Origin: Bacillota bacterium
GTDB lineage: Bacteria; Bacillota; Clostridia; Christensenellales; Aristaeellaceae
Direction of reading: 5' to 3'
Assembly: GCA_023415715.1 (NCBI GenBank)
Contig: JAEZJP010000256.1
Span: forward strand, 1 to 19,319
Length of the DNA: 19,319 nt
Below are positions 7,776 through 15,165 of the stretch, piece by piece (position 1 is the stretch's first letter; each line of letters starts with the position of its first letter). Both the position numbers and the translations under genes were made by a program. Under the pieces are notes generated by a model. It saw only the letters and a program-made list of their open reading frames with translations, ran no database searches and was not told the origin of the DNA.

Positions 7776-9356
7776 TTAGCTTCCCAGCGCCTCATATGCG
7801 GCAATCAACGCCTCCACATCCCGCTTGTTCACCAGCATGCCGCTTTCACCGTTGAATTCAGCCATATAGAAGCTGCTGTCGTAAGGATAGAGCGTCAGCG
7901 TCATTTCCTTGAAGTTTGCAGTGTTGCGATGGAATATGACCTTAATATAAGGCTGGCCGGAAGCTGCTTGATCCGTCATCTTTTCCTTTTCCAAAGAGAT
8001 AAGCGAAGTATAGAAGTTCTTGAAGGCGGATTCCCCTATTTCCGTATCCCCCATCTTGTACACTGTGTCCGTGGTGGTCTTGCCATCTTTGTCCGTGGCA
8101 TTGGTTCGCGTTATGGTAAAATCACTTGTCTTGTCCTCCATGGTAAATGTCAATCCGTCCACGGTATCAATAGGGATCAGGCAAATCTGGGCCGTACGCA
8201 GATTTTCCAATGCCAAATCCGTGAGCTTAACGTAGGTATCGCCGCTGATCGTAAATACGCGCTTGGAATCGGTATGGCGCATATAGTAGGAGCCATCCTC
8301 CGCCTGCCGGCCTATGGAGATAGTGATTTTCTTGGGTTCCTTTACGGTGATGGATTCCATTTCCGGTGTGGGAGAAGGCGAGGCTTGCACAATCGTTCCC
8401 TCCGGCGCAGCAGTGGAAGATCCAGGCGTCGCCGCAGCATACGAAGATACGGCAGGCGTTACAGATGGCGCCGCAGCCCCGGTAGCCTTAGGCACACTCT
8501 CCTGATGGGAAGCGGTATAATCCACGGTGACTGTTGCAGCCGGCGCATCCAGCCCATATGCAGCCAATTCATCTTGGGTGGCGTCATAATCCACCGTTCC
8601 CGTCGGGGCAATGCCGGTAACGCCTTCAAGATACGTGCTTATCTTGCCGTCATCCAGCGGCATCAGGGAACCGTTTTCCCCCTCCGAGAACCAGGTGTAC
8701 ATACTGGAATAGGATTTATCAGAGCTTTGGGGAAAGTAACTCAGCTTCAGATTCTTGCCGGCTGCAGCATAGGCAACATTGCTTATCGAAGAAGCATCAA
8801 TGGTCGGGAAAGCTTCGTCGGAAATCAAGCCATATAGCTTGCTGCTGAAATTGGATGCAACGGAGGACGCCACCGTATACACCGTCTGGCTGCCATCCAC
8901 ATATACATAGGTATCGTTTGTGACGGCGTTCTTATCCCCAAAGTACAGCGTTTGTTTGGTGCCGTCCTTAAAGACGGCGGTAACGGTGCAGGATGGCGTT
9001 TTCAGGCCATACTCCTACGCCTGATCCAGCGTATCCGCCACTTTTCGGCTGGCGGTCAGGCTGCTCAGCGCATCCGCCATGGCGGTAATCTTGCTTTCGT
9101 TCAGCGGGAAAGCAGGATCAAAAGCATATTGCCACTGGTCCCCCGCCTTTGTAAAGCGCAGCGTCTCCCCTTCATTGGTATAGGAGATTTCCGTCAGGCT
9201 GTCTTTAGGAACTGTAAGCACCACGGGCTTTTCTTCCGTTGATGCCGCTTTGTCTGCCGCTTCCCTGGCCGCATTCATGCTCTTTAAAACAAGGGCACCC
9301 GCTATGAAAACGGCAATAACCGCGGTCAGCAGCAGCAACCGTTTTCCCTTTTTCAT
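7776..9356 (-). pseudogene. DUF4340 membrane-anchored protein interrupted by an in-frame TAG
   Basis: The frame runs from an ATG at 9356, overlapping the GldG-like stop as TGATG with AGGAGG eight bases before it, to a TAA at 7776-7778. It gives about 526 codons if codon 114 (TAG, 9015-9017) is read. Before the TAG are a membrane segment (about residues 6-23) and the start of a DUF4340 domain. After it EYGLKTPSCTVTAVF continues without a frameshift, matching the family's usual (E/A)YGLxxP strand; CAG to TAG would be a one-base change. A second DUF4340 copy begins at ELAAYGLDAP and is interrupted by a Ser/Pro/Ala/Thr-rich insert at 8337-8510. DUF4340 proteins usually follow Gld-type ABC genes, and their role is unknown. 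The product would be anchored in the membrane with its bulk outside. If the TAG is real, only a 113-residue fragment is made. The gene could be a fresh pseudogene or a sequencing error. Confidence 0.85.
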
Positions 9357-10837
9357 CAGCGCTTCCTCCTCTTGACAAAGACAAAGATGCCTATGCCGAT
9401 GACCGCCAAAGGCAGAAGTACGGTGATGGCGATGCTCCACATGCTGGCATCGCCGGCCGGCACGGTGATCTTTTCGCTCATCAGGCTCTTGGAGCGGATG
9501 GAGATGCTGTTTGTCCGCTCAGTCATCCAGCCCAGGGAGTTCAGGAACAAATCGTAATTGGCACCGGATACCATTTGGTTGACGGAACTGTCCAGGAATT
9601 TGCTTGTGCCGTACCAGACCAGCTTGGTTTCCTTGCCCTCAAAGCTTTCTGTAACGGCCACACCGATATTGAAGGGGCCGTTTATATCGCCGCTTTCCTT
9701 TTCCATGGTTGTGGAATTATAGGCGTTCGGCTTGGAATAGGCTGCGTCGGATGTCTTGAGCAGACTGGTAACCGTAAGCGTACTGCGATAACTATCCAAC
9801 GGTAGAATGCCCTGGCTTACTGGCATCAGTGCATACATCTTTCCGCTGATAAGCGGCGTGGTGATCTCATGGGATTGGATATTGGGCAGCAGATAGTGGG
9901 CATATCCAGGAGCGCTGTTGTTCGCATTCCCTTCAATCACAATACCGTCCGCGGCGCGCACACCGTAGTTCTCCATCAGCGCCGACAGATGCGGCATCTG
10001 CTTATCGCTGTAGTCTGTAAGCAGCAGCATATGGCCGCCGTTTTCCAGATAGGTCAGTATTTTTTTCGATTCGTCCTGACCCAAATCGGAAGTGGGGGCA
10101 TAGACGATGATTGCGGAAGCGTCCTGCGGAACAGCCTCCAGGGACAGAAGGCTCAGGGGTTTTATGGTCATGTTTTCCTTGGCAACAGCACCGCTGAGCT
10201 CAGCAGACAATTCCGTCTCGCCATGGCCGTTCAGCGTATAGACTACCGGCAGATTGTTGCTGGTCACATAGTCTATGGCACTGGTCAGGGCGTTTTCCCC
10301 GTCGAAATTCACATCATAGGAGCCATTGTTATAGTAATTGGAATAGTCGTATACGAAGATCTCGTCGTTTTTCACCACCTGGCTGCGAAGTTGGCTTTCC
10401 ACGATTACGCTGTTGTCAGCCAGCGTTTCGGTGGTGTATTTCGATGTGAATTTGGGCGATGTTACCGGGTCTACGTATGTTACGGTTATCTTGTCGCTAA
10501 GCGCCTTGTAGCGGGAAAGCAGTTCAGTGACCGTCTTGTCTTCCTTGCCGTTTTGCGCAACCAGATACAGCGTGACATTCGTATTCAAGCCCTTCACAAT
10601 ATCCGTGGTCTGCTGCGATATGGTAAACAGCTGCTGATTGGTTGTATCCAGCTTGGTATAGGTGGTGGGCACCTGATCCACAAACAGGTTGACTGCGATC
10701 ACCGCGCCTACAAGCAATAAGGAAATCAGTATGGCATAGCCACCGCTGCGGAAAGCCTTCGTGTGAAAGGATGAACCGTGCTTTTTGGCTTCCTGCGGTC
10801 TGTTTTTTGCATCTTGCTTATTGCCCAGCCATTTCAT
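9356..10837 (-). CDS. GldG-like auxiliary protein of an ABC transporter
   Basis: This 493-residue protein has one membrane segment near each end (about 34-52, ILISLLLVGAVIAVNLFV; about 466-487, ending FVFVKRRKR) and a large external region between them. The external part starts with LDTTNQQLFTISQQT, as in GldG and related ABC auxiliary proteins (PF09822 type). It contains VVYTLNGHGE (about 215-224) and IIVYAPTSDL with a GGHMLLLTD strand, a ThuA/GATase-like fold with no obvious catalytic triad. In Flavobacterium GldG works with GldA and GldF in gliding. In Clostridia the same set occurs in non-gliding cells and its substrate is unknown. AAAGGAGG eight bases before the ATG supports the start; the gap to the permease gene is 18 bases. 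Confidence 0.88.
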   Translation of the reverse strand: MKWLGNKQDAKNRPQEAKKHGSSFHTKAFRSGGYAILISLLLVGAVIAVNLFVDQVPTTYTKLDTTNQQLFTISQQTTDIVKGLNTNVTLYLVAQNGKEDKTVTELLSRYKALSDKITVTYVDPVTSPKFTSKYTTETLADNSVIVESQLRSQVVKNDEIFVYDYSNYYNNGSYDVNFDGENALTSAIDYVTSNNLPVVYTLNGHGETELSAELSGAVAKENMTIKPLSLLSLEAVPQDASAIIVYAPTSDLGQDESKKILTYLENGGHMLLLTDYSDKQMPHLSALMENYGVRAADGIVIEGNANNSAPGYAHYLLPNIQSHEITTPLISGKMYALMPVSQGILPLDSYRSTLTVTSLLKTSDAAYSKPNAYNSTTMEKESGDINGPFNIGVAVTESFEGKETKLVWYGTSKFLDSSVNQMVSGANYDLFLNSLGWMTERTNSISIRSKSLMSEKITVPAGDASMWSIAITVLLPLAVIGIGIFVFVKRRKR

Positions 10838-10855
10838 ATGCCGTTCCTCCTTTCA

Positions 10856-11722
10856 TTAGCTCCATCTTCTCTTTTCCACGGATTGGACCGTGAAAAACAC
10901 AAAGAGCAGCGCAACGGTGATATAGTACACCAGGGACGTTATGTCGAACATTCCGCCTATGAAGTTGTCCAGCCGGTCGAATACCGCCATCGCCCCCAGC
11001 CCGCTGGAGAACACGCCTTCCAGCAGCGCGGGCTTAAAGGAGTACAGAATGTACAGCGGCACCTCCGCCACAATGCCGGCTGCAATGGCTGCCGTCCAGT
11101 TTTTCGTCATCAGCCGTACGATCACGCACAGCACGGCGGCCACCGAAGTCAGCGCGATCAAGGAGGCCATGGCGGTAGAGGAAACAAGACCCTGAATCCC
11201 CTTCATGAAATAGCTCAAGATCAGCGCGCCAAAGCTTAAAACCGCGGCAATGATTTGATTTTCCGTCAGCGATGACATAAACAGGCCGACGGCCAGCAGC
11301 GTGCAGCCCAGAGTAAAGAATCCCACAATGGAGCTGTAAGCGGTCTTCAGCGAAATGGTGCCGTAATTTTTAAGTATCAGCACCGGATAGGTTGAAACGA
11401 GCAAAAGCGGTATGAGCAGCAGCGTTACCATGGCCAGATACTTGCCCAGAACCACATCCGTCACACGGATAGGCAGCGAATACAAAAGCTGGTCCGTTTT
11501 CTGCTTTCGCTCCTCGGCAAACACCCGCATGGTAAGGATGGGTACAGCGATCAGGAAAATGAAGCTTGTGCTGGAAATGGTGACTTCAAAATTCGGATAG
11601 CCGTAATTCAGGTGATATGCCGTGGTGTAAATGCCAAACATCAAAAGGATAAAGGAGACGAACACATAGCCCATCATGCCGGTGAAATAGGCCTTCAACT
11701 CTCGCTTATAAATCGCGCCCAT
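10856..11722 (-). CDS. ABC-2 type permease (GldF-like)
   Basis: This hydrophobic protein of 288 residues is the membrane subunit of the exporter-like ABC system. It begins MGAIYKRELKAYF, the usual start of ABC-2 permeases, with about six to seven membrane spans: MGYVFVSFILLMFGIYTTAY, SFIFLIAVPILTM, AMVTLLLIPLLLVSTYPVLI, SSIVGFFTLGCTLLAVGLFM, IIAAVLSFGALILSYF, LIALTSVAAVLCVIV and a final VYYITVALLFVFF. The motif FAEERKQKTDQLLYSLPI after span two is the coupling region seen in GldF/NosY-type permeases. The frame is open to a GTG at 11740, but that codon lies within the GAGGAGGGG ribosome binding site of the ATG at 11722, so the ATG is chosen. It overlaps the end of the ATPase gene by 17 bases. 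Confidence 0.9.
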   Translation of the reverse strand: MGAIYKRELKAYFTGMMGYVFVSFILLMFGIYTTAYHLNYGYPNFEVTISSTSFIFLIAVPILTMRVFAEERKQKTDQLLYSLPIRVTDVVLGKYLAMVTLLLIPLLLVSTYPVLILKNYGTISLKTAYSSIVGFFTLGCTLLAVGLFMSSLTENQIIAAVLSFGALILSYFMKGIQGLVSSTAMASLIALTSVAAVLCVIVRLMTKNWTAAIAAGIVAEVPLYILYSFKPALLEGVFSSGLGAMAVFDRLDNFIGGMFDITSLVYYITVALLFVFFTVQSVEKRRWS

Positions 11723-12740
11723 CGTTTTTCCCCTCCTCACTTTCTTGCTTGGGCTTCTCAGGCGGAGCTTCTTTCCGCTCCTTTGGCGCTTCAGCCGGCT
11801 CAGGTTCCTTTGCGCCGGTCAGATCCAGGAACACATCCTCCAGGCTTGCCGTCTTGCGTGTCATGGAAAGAATGGGGCAGCGCTCCCTGGCCATGAGATA
11901 GAAAAGTTCCTCCCGCGGGTCAAGATCAGCGTTGTAGGCAACCTGCAGCTGCATGGCCTCCGGTTCCCTTGCGGGTGTCATCTCCTTCATTGAAAGCTGC
12001 GGCATTTGCGCAACCGCCGCCTTGATCTGCTCTTCCCTACCTTTGACGGTCAAAGCCAGGGTGTGGCTCTGCATAGCCTCAGCGCTTAAGTTTTCCGGCG
12101 TATCGCTGGCAACGAGCTTACCTTCTGAAATGATCAGCAGGTGGTCGCACACCGCGCTGATTTCCTGCATGATGTGGCTGGAAAGCATTACGGTATGGCT
12201 TTGTGAAAGCAATTTGATCAGATCGCGGATTTCAATGATCTGCTTGGGGTCCAGGCCCACGGTGGGCTCGTCCAAAATGATGATTTCCGGGTCGCCCAGA
12301 ATGGCCTGGGCAAGCCCCACCCTCTGTTTGAAGCCTTTGGACAGGTTTTTGATCAGGCGGTTTTTGACTTCCAGGATGCCCGTCTTTTCCATGGCCTCCT
12401 GTATCTTCTGCTCTCGCTCTTTTCGGTTTACATCCTTGGCTTGGGCGACAAAACGCAGATAGTCGATCACCGTCATATCCAGGTACAGGGGTGGCTGCTC
12501 GGGCAGATAACCAATACATTTTTTTGCTTCCAGCGGCTCTTCGAAAATATCGTGGCCGTTTACAAGCACCTGCCCCTCCGTCGCAGCCAGGCATCCGGTG
12601 ATGATGTTCATGGTAGTGGATTTTCCTGCGCCATTGGGCCCCAGAAAGCCATAAATCTTTCCTGGCTCTATGGTGAAATTGAGATTGTCCACAGCCACCA
12701 GGTGCCCGTATGCTTTTGTCAGGTTCCTGACTTCAATCAA
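11706..12740 (-). CDS. ABC transporter ATPase (GldA-like), probable TTG start
   Basis: This is the ATP-binding subunit of the same transporter. Numbered from the TTG start, Walker A GPNGAGKST is at 34-42, the Q-loop at YLPEQPP (78-84), the signature LSKGF at 133-137, Walker B IIILDEP at 153-159, and the switch His in LSSH follows. The C-terminal part has a regulatory region and ends in a Lys/Glu/Pro-rich tail (about the last 35 residues), which may be disordered. An ATG lies three codons upstream (12749), but it directly abuts AAAAGGAG with no spacer. TTG at 12740 has the normal spacing of about eight bases, so I prefer it. First gene of the leftward operon. Confidence 0.9.
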   Translation of the reverse strand: MIEVRNLTKAYGHLVAVDNLNFTIEPGKIYGFLGPNGAGKSTTMNIITGCLAATEGQVLVNGHDIFEEPLEAKKCIGYLPEQPPLYLDMTVIDYLRFVAQAKDVNRKEREQKIQEAMEKTGILEVKNRLIKNLSKGFKQRVGLAQAILGDPEIIILDEPTVGLDPKQIIEIRDLIKLLSQSHTVMLSSHIMQEISAVCDHLLIISEGKLVASDTPENLSAEAMQSHTLALTVKGREEQIKAAVAQMPQLSMKEMTPAREPEAMQLQVAYNADLDPREELFYLMARERCPILSMTRKTASLEDVFLDLTGAKEPEPAEAPKERKEAPPEKPKQESEEGKNDGRDL

Positions 12741-12829
12741 AAAGACCATCTCCTTTTCACATGTTTTCCGGGTGCATTATGCATCTTGAGTGTGAACAAT
12801 CTTTGACCGATTTGTGGACGATTTGCAAA

Positions 12830-12865
12830 ATGCTGACTTGTAAAAAGCGGCTGATTAGGCAACAA
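12830..12865 (-). promoter_or_regulatory. Possible promoter of the ABC operon
   Basis: On the minus strand TTGTTG (12865-12860) and TACAAG (12842-12837) are 17 bases apart, placing a start about 90 bases ahead of the ATPase gene. Both boxes are imperfect. A different pair, TTGTAA and TTTTAT, lies about 80 bases further upstream, so the choice is open. Confidence 0.3.
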
Positions 12866-12996
12866 TAAGTACATACAAAAAAAGGTGCCGAGCGGCTTTT
12901 GATCCAAATTACATCCAGTTGGATTTGATATAAAACGGCATTCTTTGTATGTTTACAACAAGCTGCTTGGAATTTGCGGAAAAGTAACAGAATGTC

Positions 12997-13025
12997 TTGA
13001 CAGAAAAGACTTTCACCCTTATACT
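12997..13025 (+). promoter_or_regulatory. Strong promoter of tRNA-Leu
   Basis: A perfect TTGACA (12997-13002) and TATACT (13020-13025) are 17 bases apart. Transcription should start near 13032, leaving a leader of about 60 bases before the mature tRNA at 13092. Confidence 0.85.
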
Positions 13026-13091
13026 AATTATCGCTGCTCAATCAGCCGGCGTGAAAAAAACGCGGCATGAAGACCGGCGCAAGCAACATAT

Positions 13092-13174
13092 GCGATCGTG
13101 GCGGAATTGGCATACGCGCACGTTTGAGGGGCGTGTCCGAGAGGGTACGGGTTCAAGTCCCGTCGATCGCACCA
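13092..13174 (+). tRNA. tRNA-Leu (GAG)
   Basis: The acceptor stem GCGATCG/CGATCGC pairs over all seven bases, followed by discriminator A and an encoded CCA. The D arm is TGGCGGAATTGGCATACGC. The anticodon stem CACGT/GCGTG holds the loop TTGAGGG with anticodon GAG (codons CUC and CUU). A short variable arm TCC-GAGA-GGG marks a class II tRNA, and the T arm is ACGGG-TTCAAGT-CCCGT. The loop has G at positions 37 and 38. It stands alone, with its own promoter and terminator. Confidence 0.93.
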
Positions 13175-13216
13175 AAATCCATCTGAAAGCGATAGTTTTC
13201 AGATGGATTTTTTATT
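13175..13216 (+). terminator. Terminator of tRNA-Leu
   Basis: A perfect 14-base stem, AAATCCATCTGAAA (13175-13188) and its complement (13197-13210), has an eight-base loop and is followed by TTTATTAT. It starts immediately after the tRNA CCA. Confidence 0.9.
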
Positions 13217-13374
13217 ATAAATATATGATTTTGCACTTAACCTACTCCCACGGATACTAATCTCTTTCTCTATGTTCAACCTCATTGACTGAAATGCTCT
13301 TCCTATATACGGCCATTTATGTGATATCCCTCAAAAATCTGAACACTGCCGCGCCTTCATATATTCTTAACGAC

Positions 13375-13406
13375 AAAAACAGGTTGAAGTTTTCCAACCT
13401 GTTTTT
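13375..13406. terminator. Terminator of the patatin gene, probably bidirectional
   Basis: The stem AAAAACAGGTTG (13375-13386) / CAACCTGTTTTT (13395-13406) has an eight-base loop, with T-runs at the stem end on either strand. It lies about 20 bases beyond the patatin stop. Between the tRNA terminator and this stem (13217-13374) I see nothing. Confidence 0.85.
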
Positions 13407-13428
13407 ATTGCATTAAATAGGTTTCCAC

Positions 13429-14427
13429 TTATGCCGAGCTTGCTTTGCCGGTACTGTATGGCCTGAAAGGCAAAGCTTTTTGCTCTCTTTTGACTAGCGC
13501 GCGGCACAGCCGGTCGATTGTTGCGGACTGCTGCCGTACAGCCTTTTGCCCCAGCGCATCGAGCTTGCGCATGTTTTCCTCACTTACATCATCCATTCCT
13601 GTGGCGTTCTCATCCAGCTGCACCTGAAAGCGCACATAGTTTTTGATACCGTTCAGCGCGCGCATTTGATAATTGACCGTCTCACTTGAGGAGTTCAGCA
13701 TGACGCCGAGGATAGGCACAGCCCAGTCGGCAATGCCCCAGTTTTCAATTTCCTGGCAGGGCCGTTTATGTACCTGCAAACCGGTACCAAGCGATACAAC
13801 CAAGAACTCCTCTTCCTCAGGATACATATTTCGTGCCTGTGCGTATGCGCACAGCGCCGGGTTGCTTGCAAACACACCGCCGTCAATCATGCAGTGGCCT
13901 TCCATCATGAGCGGCGGAAAATAGGCTGGAACTGCGGTGGTCGCGCGTACGACCTGGGTAAGCAAAGGGTCGTCCGCAGGCGAACGGTGATGCTTGGCAA
14001 AGGAAGTCTTGAAAAACCAAGGTGTGCTGCTCGTCATATCGTAGGCAGTGACAAGGATCTCCGTAAGCGTTGTATGTAGCCTTTCGCTGCCAAGATATTG
14101 CTCCAGCATTATTTCAAGCGTGCGAGGTGAATAGATTGGCCTTGCAAGACCGCCGAGCGTAGTAATTGAGCGCAGCAGGCTCTTGTGAAAGATGTCTCCT
14201 CCATGCTCAAAATATGCGGAACACACCTGCTCTGCCGTGTATTTAGGCTTGCCAAAACTGTCCGGCAGTGTAAGCGTGGCGGCCAAGATCCCACCCGTCG
14301 ATGTACCCGCGATAAGGTCAAAAAGCTCACAAATCGGTTTCCCTGTTCTCTTCTCAAATTCAATCAAGAATGTAGCCGGAATAATGCCCCGTATGCCCCC
14401 GCCGTCGATGGATAAAATCGAAACCAT
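13429..14427 (-). CDS. Patatin-like phospholipase
   Basis: This 332-residue protein is a patatin-like acyl hydrolase using a Ser-Asp dyad. The oxyanion-hole motif is GGGIRG (9-14), the nucleophile elbow GTSTG (41-45, Ser43), and the catalytic Asp is in DGG (182-184). YFPPLMMEGH, just before DGG, is typical of the bacterial/plant patatin branch. No signal peptide or membrane segment is seen, so it is probably cytosolic and acts on membrane phospholipids. The frame is open to 14559, but the ATG at 14427 (MVSILSIDGGG) has AAAGGCGGG before it and begins at the domain edge. Similar patatins serve as CBASS effectors (CapV), but no nucleotide cyclase gene is adjacent, so that role is not supported here. 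It is divergent from the YmaF-family gene. Confidence 0.9.
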   Translation of the reverse strand: MVSILSIDGGGIRGIIPATFLIEFEKRTGKPICELFDLIAGTSTGGILAATLTLPDSFGKPKYTAEQVCSAYFEHGGDIFHKSLLRSITTLGGLARPIYSPRTLEIMLEQYLGSERLHTTLTEILVTAYDMTSSTPWFFKTSFAKHHRSPADDPLLTQVVRATTAVPAYFPPLMMEGHCMIDGGVFASNPALCAYAQARNMYPEEEEFLVVSLGTGLQVHKRPCQEIENWGIADWAVPILGVMLNSSSETVNYQMRALNGIKNYVRFQVQLDENATGMDDVSEENMRKLDALGQKAVRQQSATIDRLCRALVKREQKALPFRPYSTGKASSA

Positions 14428-14514
14428 ATAGCGCCCGCCTTTCATCCCTATTCTCTTCAGTTTATGGGTCCGCCTCATGATTGGTGAACATCTCCCGCTA
14501 TAATGACATTGATC

Positions 14515-14543
14515 TTGTAACTTTTCCATCCTTCCCCGAATAT
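14515..14543 (+). promoter_or_regulatory. Possible promoter of the YmaF-family gene
   Basis: TTGTAA (14515-14520) and GAATAT (14538-14543) are 17 bases apart, about 85 bases ahead of the ATG. Both are moderate matches. No convincing promoter for the divergent patatin gene was found in this 200-base gap. Confidence 0.35.
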
Positions 14544-14630
14544 CACATAGTGGGCGCAATTATGCGTCTTAAGTTCATGAGACAGATAACACACGAAGAA
14601 AAATCCCGAGCAACAAAGGAGAGTGTTCGC

Positions 14631-15119
14631 ATGGACTGCGAGAGCCGTGATATCAAGATAACTGAAAATACTCTTGAATGCGATATAGTGCCGGACACGA
14701 ACGATACCACATCCCTGAAGGATCATGATATCAATGAAGAATCCAATTCTGGAATTGAATCCGATGAAAATATAAAGCAAAAGAAAAGATGCCCAGGATG
14801 CGAACCGGTTACACCGTTCCATGTTCATGAGGTGCAGGGCCTTATTGAGACGGCACAACAAGGCGAAAAGGCCCATAATCATCGACTACTGGTCGTTTCA
14901 AGCGAACCCAAGCCTATTGGCAAGTATAATCACGTCCATGAGGTAATCTTCTGTACAGATTACCATGGCAACTTTTGCCATGAGGGCTGGAGTACAACCA
15001 GCGGGGCCTTCCCAGTGGGAGAAGGTCACGTTCATTTTCTGGAAGGCATAACAACAACAGATGACGGCCATTGGCACAAGTATAGAATTTCCACTTCGCT
15101 TGATGGCATATTTGGTTAA
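14631..15119 (+). CDS. YmaF-family His-rich protein
   Basis: This is a 162-residue protein whose C-terminal two thirds carry regularly spaced His motifs: PFHVHEVQG, AHNHRLL, NHVHEV, FCHEGW, GHVHFLEG and DGHWHKY. This is the signature of the YmaF family, small proteins of unknown function that probably bind metal or fold as a beta repeat. The N-terminal 55 or so residues are acidic and Ser/Asn/Asp-rich (likely disordered), followed by a CPGC motif. No signal peptide is seen. The frame is open from 14481, but AAAGGAG lies eight bases before the ATG at 14631, so that start is chosen. It converges on the Asp-box gene. Confidence 0.8.
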   Translation: MDCESRDIKITENTLECDIVPDTNDTTSLKDHDINEESNSGIESDENIKQKKRCPGCEPVTPFHVHEVQGLIETAQQGEKAHNHRLLVVSSEPKPIGKYNHVHEVIFCTDYHGNFCHEGWSTTSGAFPVGEGHVHFLEGITTTDDGHWHKYRISTSLDGIFG

Positions 15120-15123
15120 AAAA

Positions 15124-15150
15124 TCCCTCCGGCCAACAACCGGAGGGTTA
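15124..15150. terminator. Terminator between convergent genes
   Basis: The stem CCCTCCGG (15125-15132) / CCGGAGGG (15140-15147) has a seven-base loop. On the minus strand it is followed by ATTTTTTAA, so it fits best as the end of the Asp-box gene. On the plus strand only TTATCTTCT follows, a weaker end for the YmaF gene. Confidence 0.85.
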
Positions 15151-15165
15151 TCTTCTCTGTTATGC

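Larger units (their letters stand above)
12741..13091. other. Divergent control region between ABC operon and tRNA-Leu
   Basis: No gene is seen in these 350 bases. The part near 12741-12870 should carry the leftward operon promoter. A nine-base inverted pair ACATACAAA (12871-12879) / TTTGTATGT (12944-12952) encloses an AT-rich stretch with a second small inverted pair, ATCCAA...TTGGAT, a possible protein-binding region. The strong tRNA promoter and its 60-base leader fill the right end. Confidence 0.5.

Noticed and set aside
7512..8837. A 441-residue + frame with Arg/Gly-rich text
   Set aside because: Antisense to the DUF4340 gene; the RRSGRSRRRR stretch is the complement of the real Ser/Pro/Ala linker.
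9015..9017. Genome-wide TAG recoding
   Set aside because: The Asp-box gene ends naturally at TAG just before a terminator, and no other gene has an internal TAG needing readthrough.
13429..14427. A CBASS-type defence system based on the patatin
   Set aside because: No CD-NTase, ubiquitin-like or other CBASS gene is adjacent; the neighbours are YmaF and a tRNA.
14475..14882. A 135-residue minus-strand frame with hydrophobic stretches
   Set aside because: Antisense to the YmaF gene, no ribosome binding site, and it overlaps the patatin control region.
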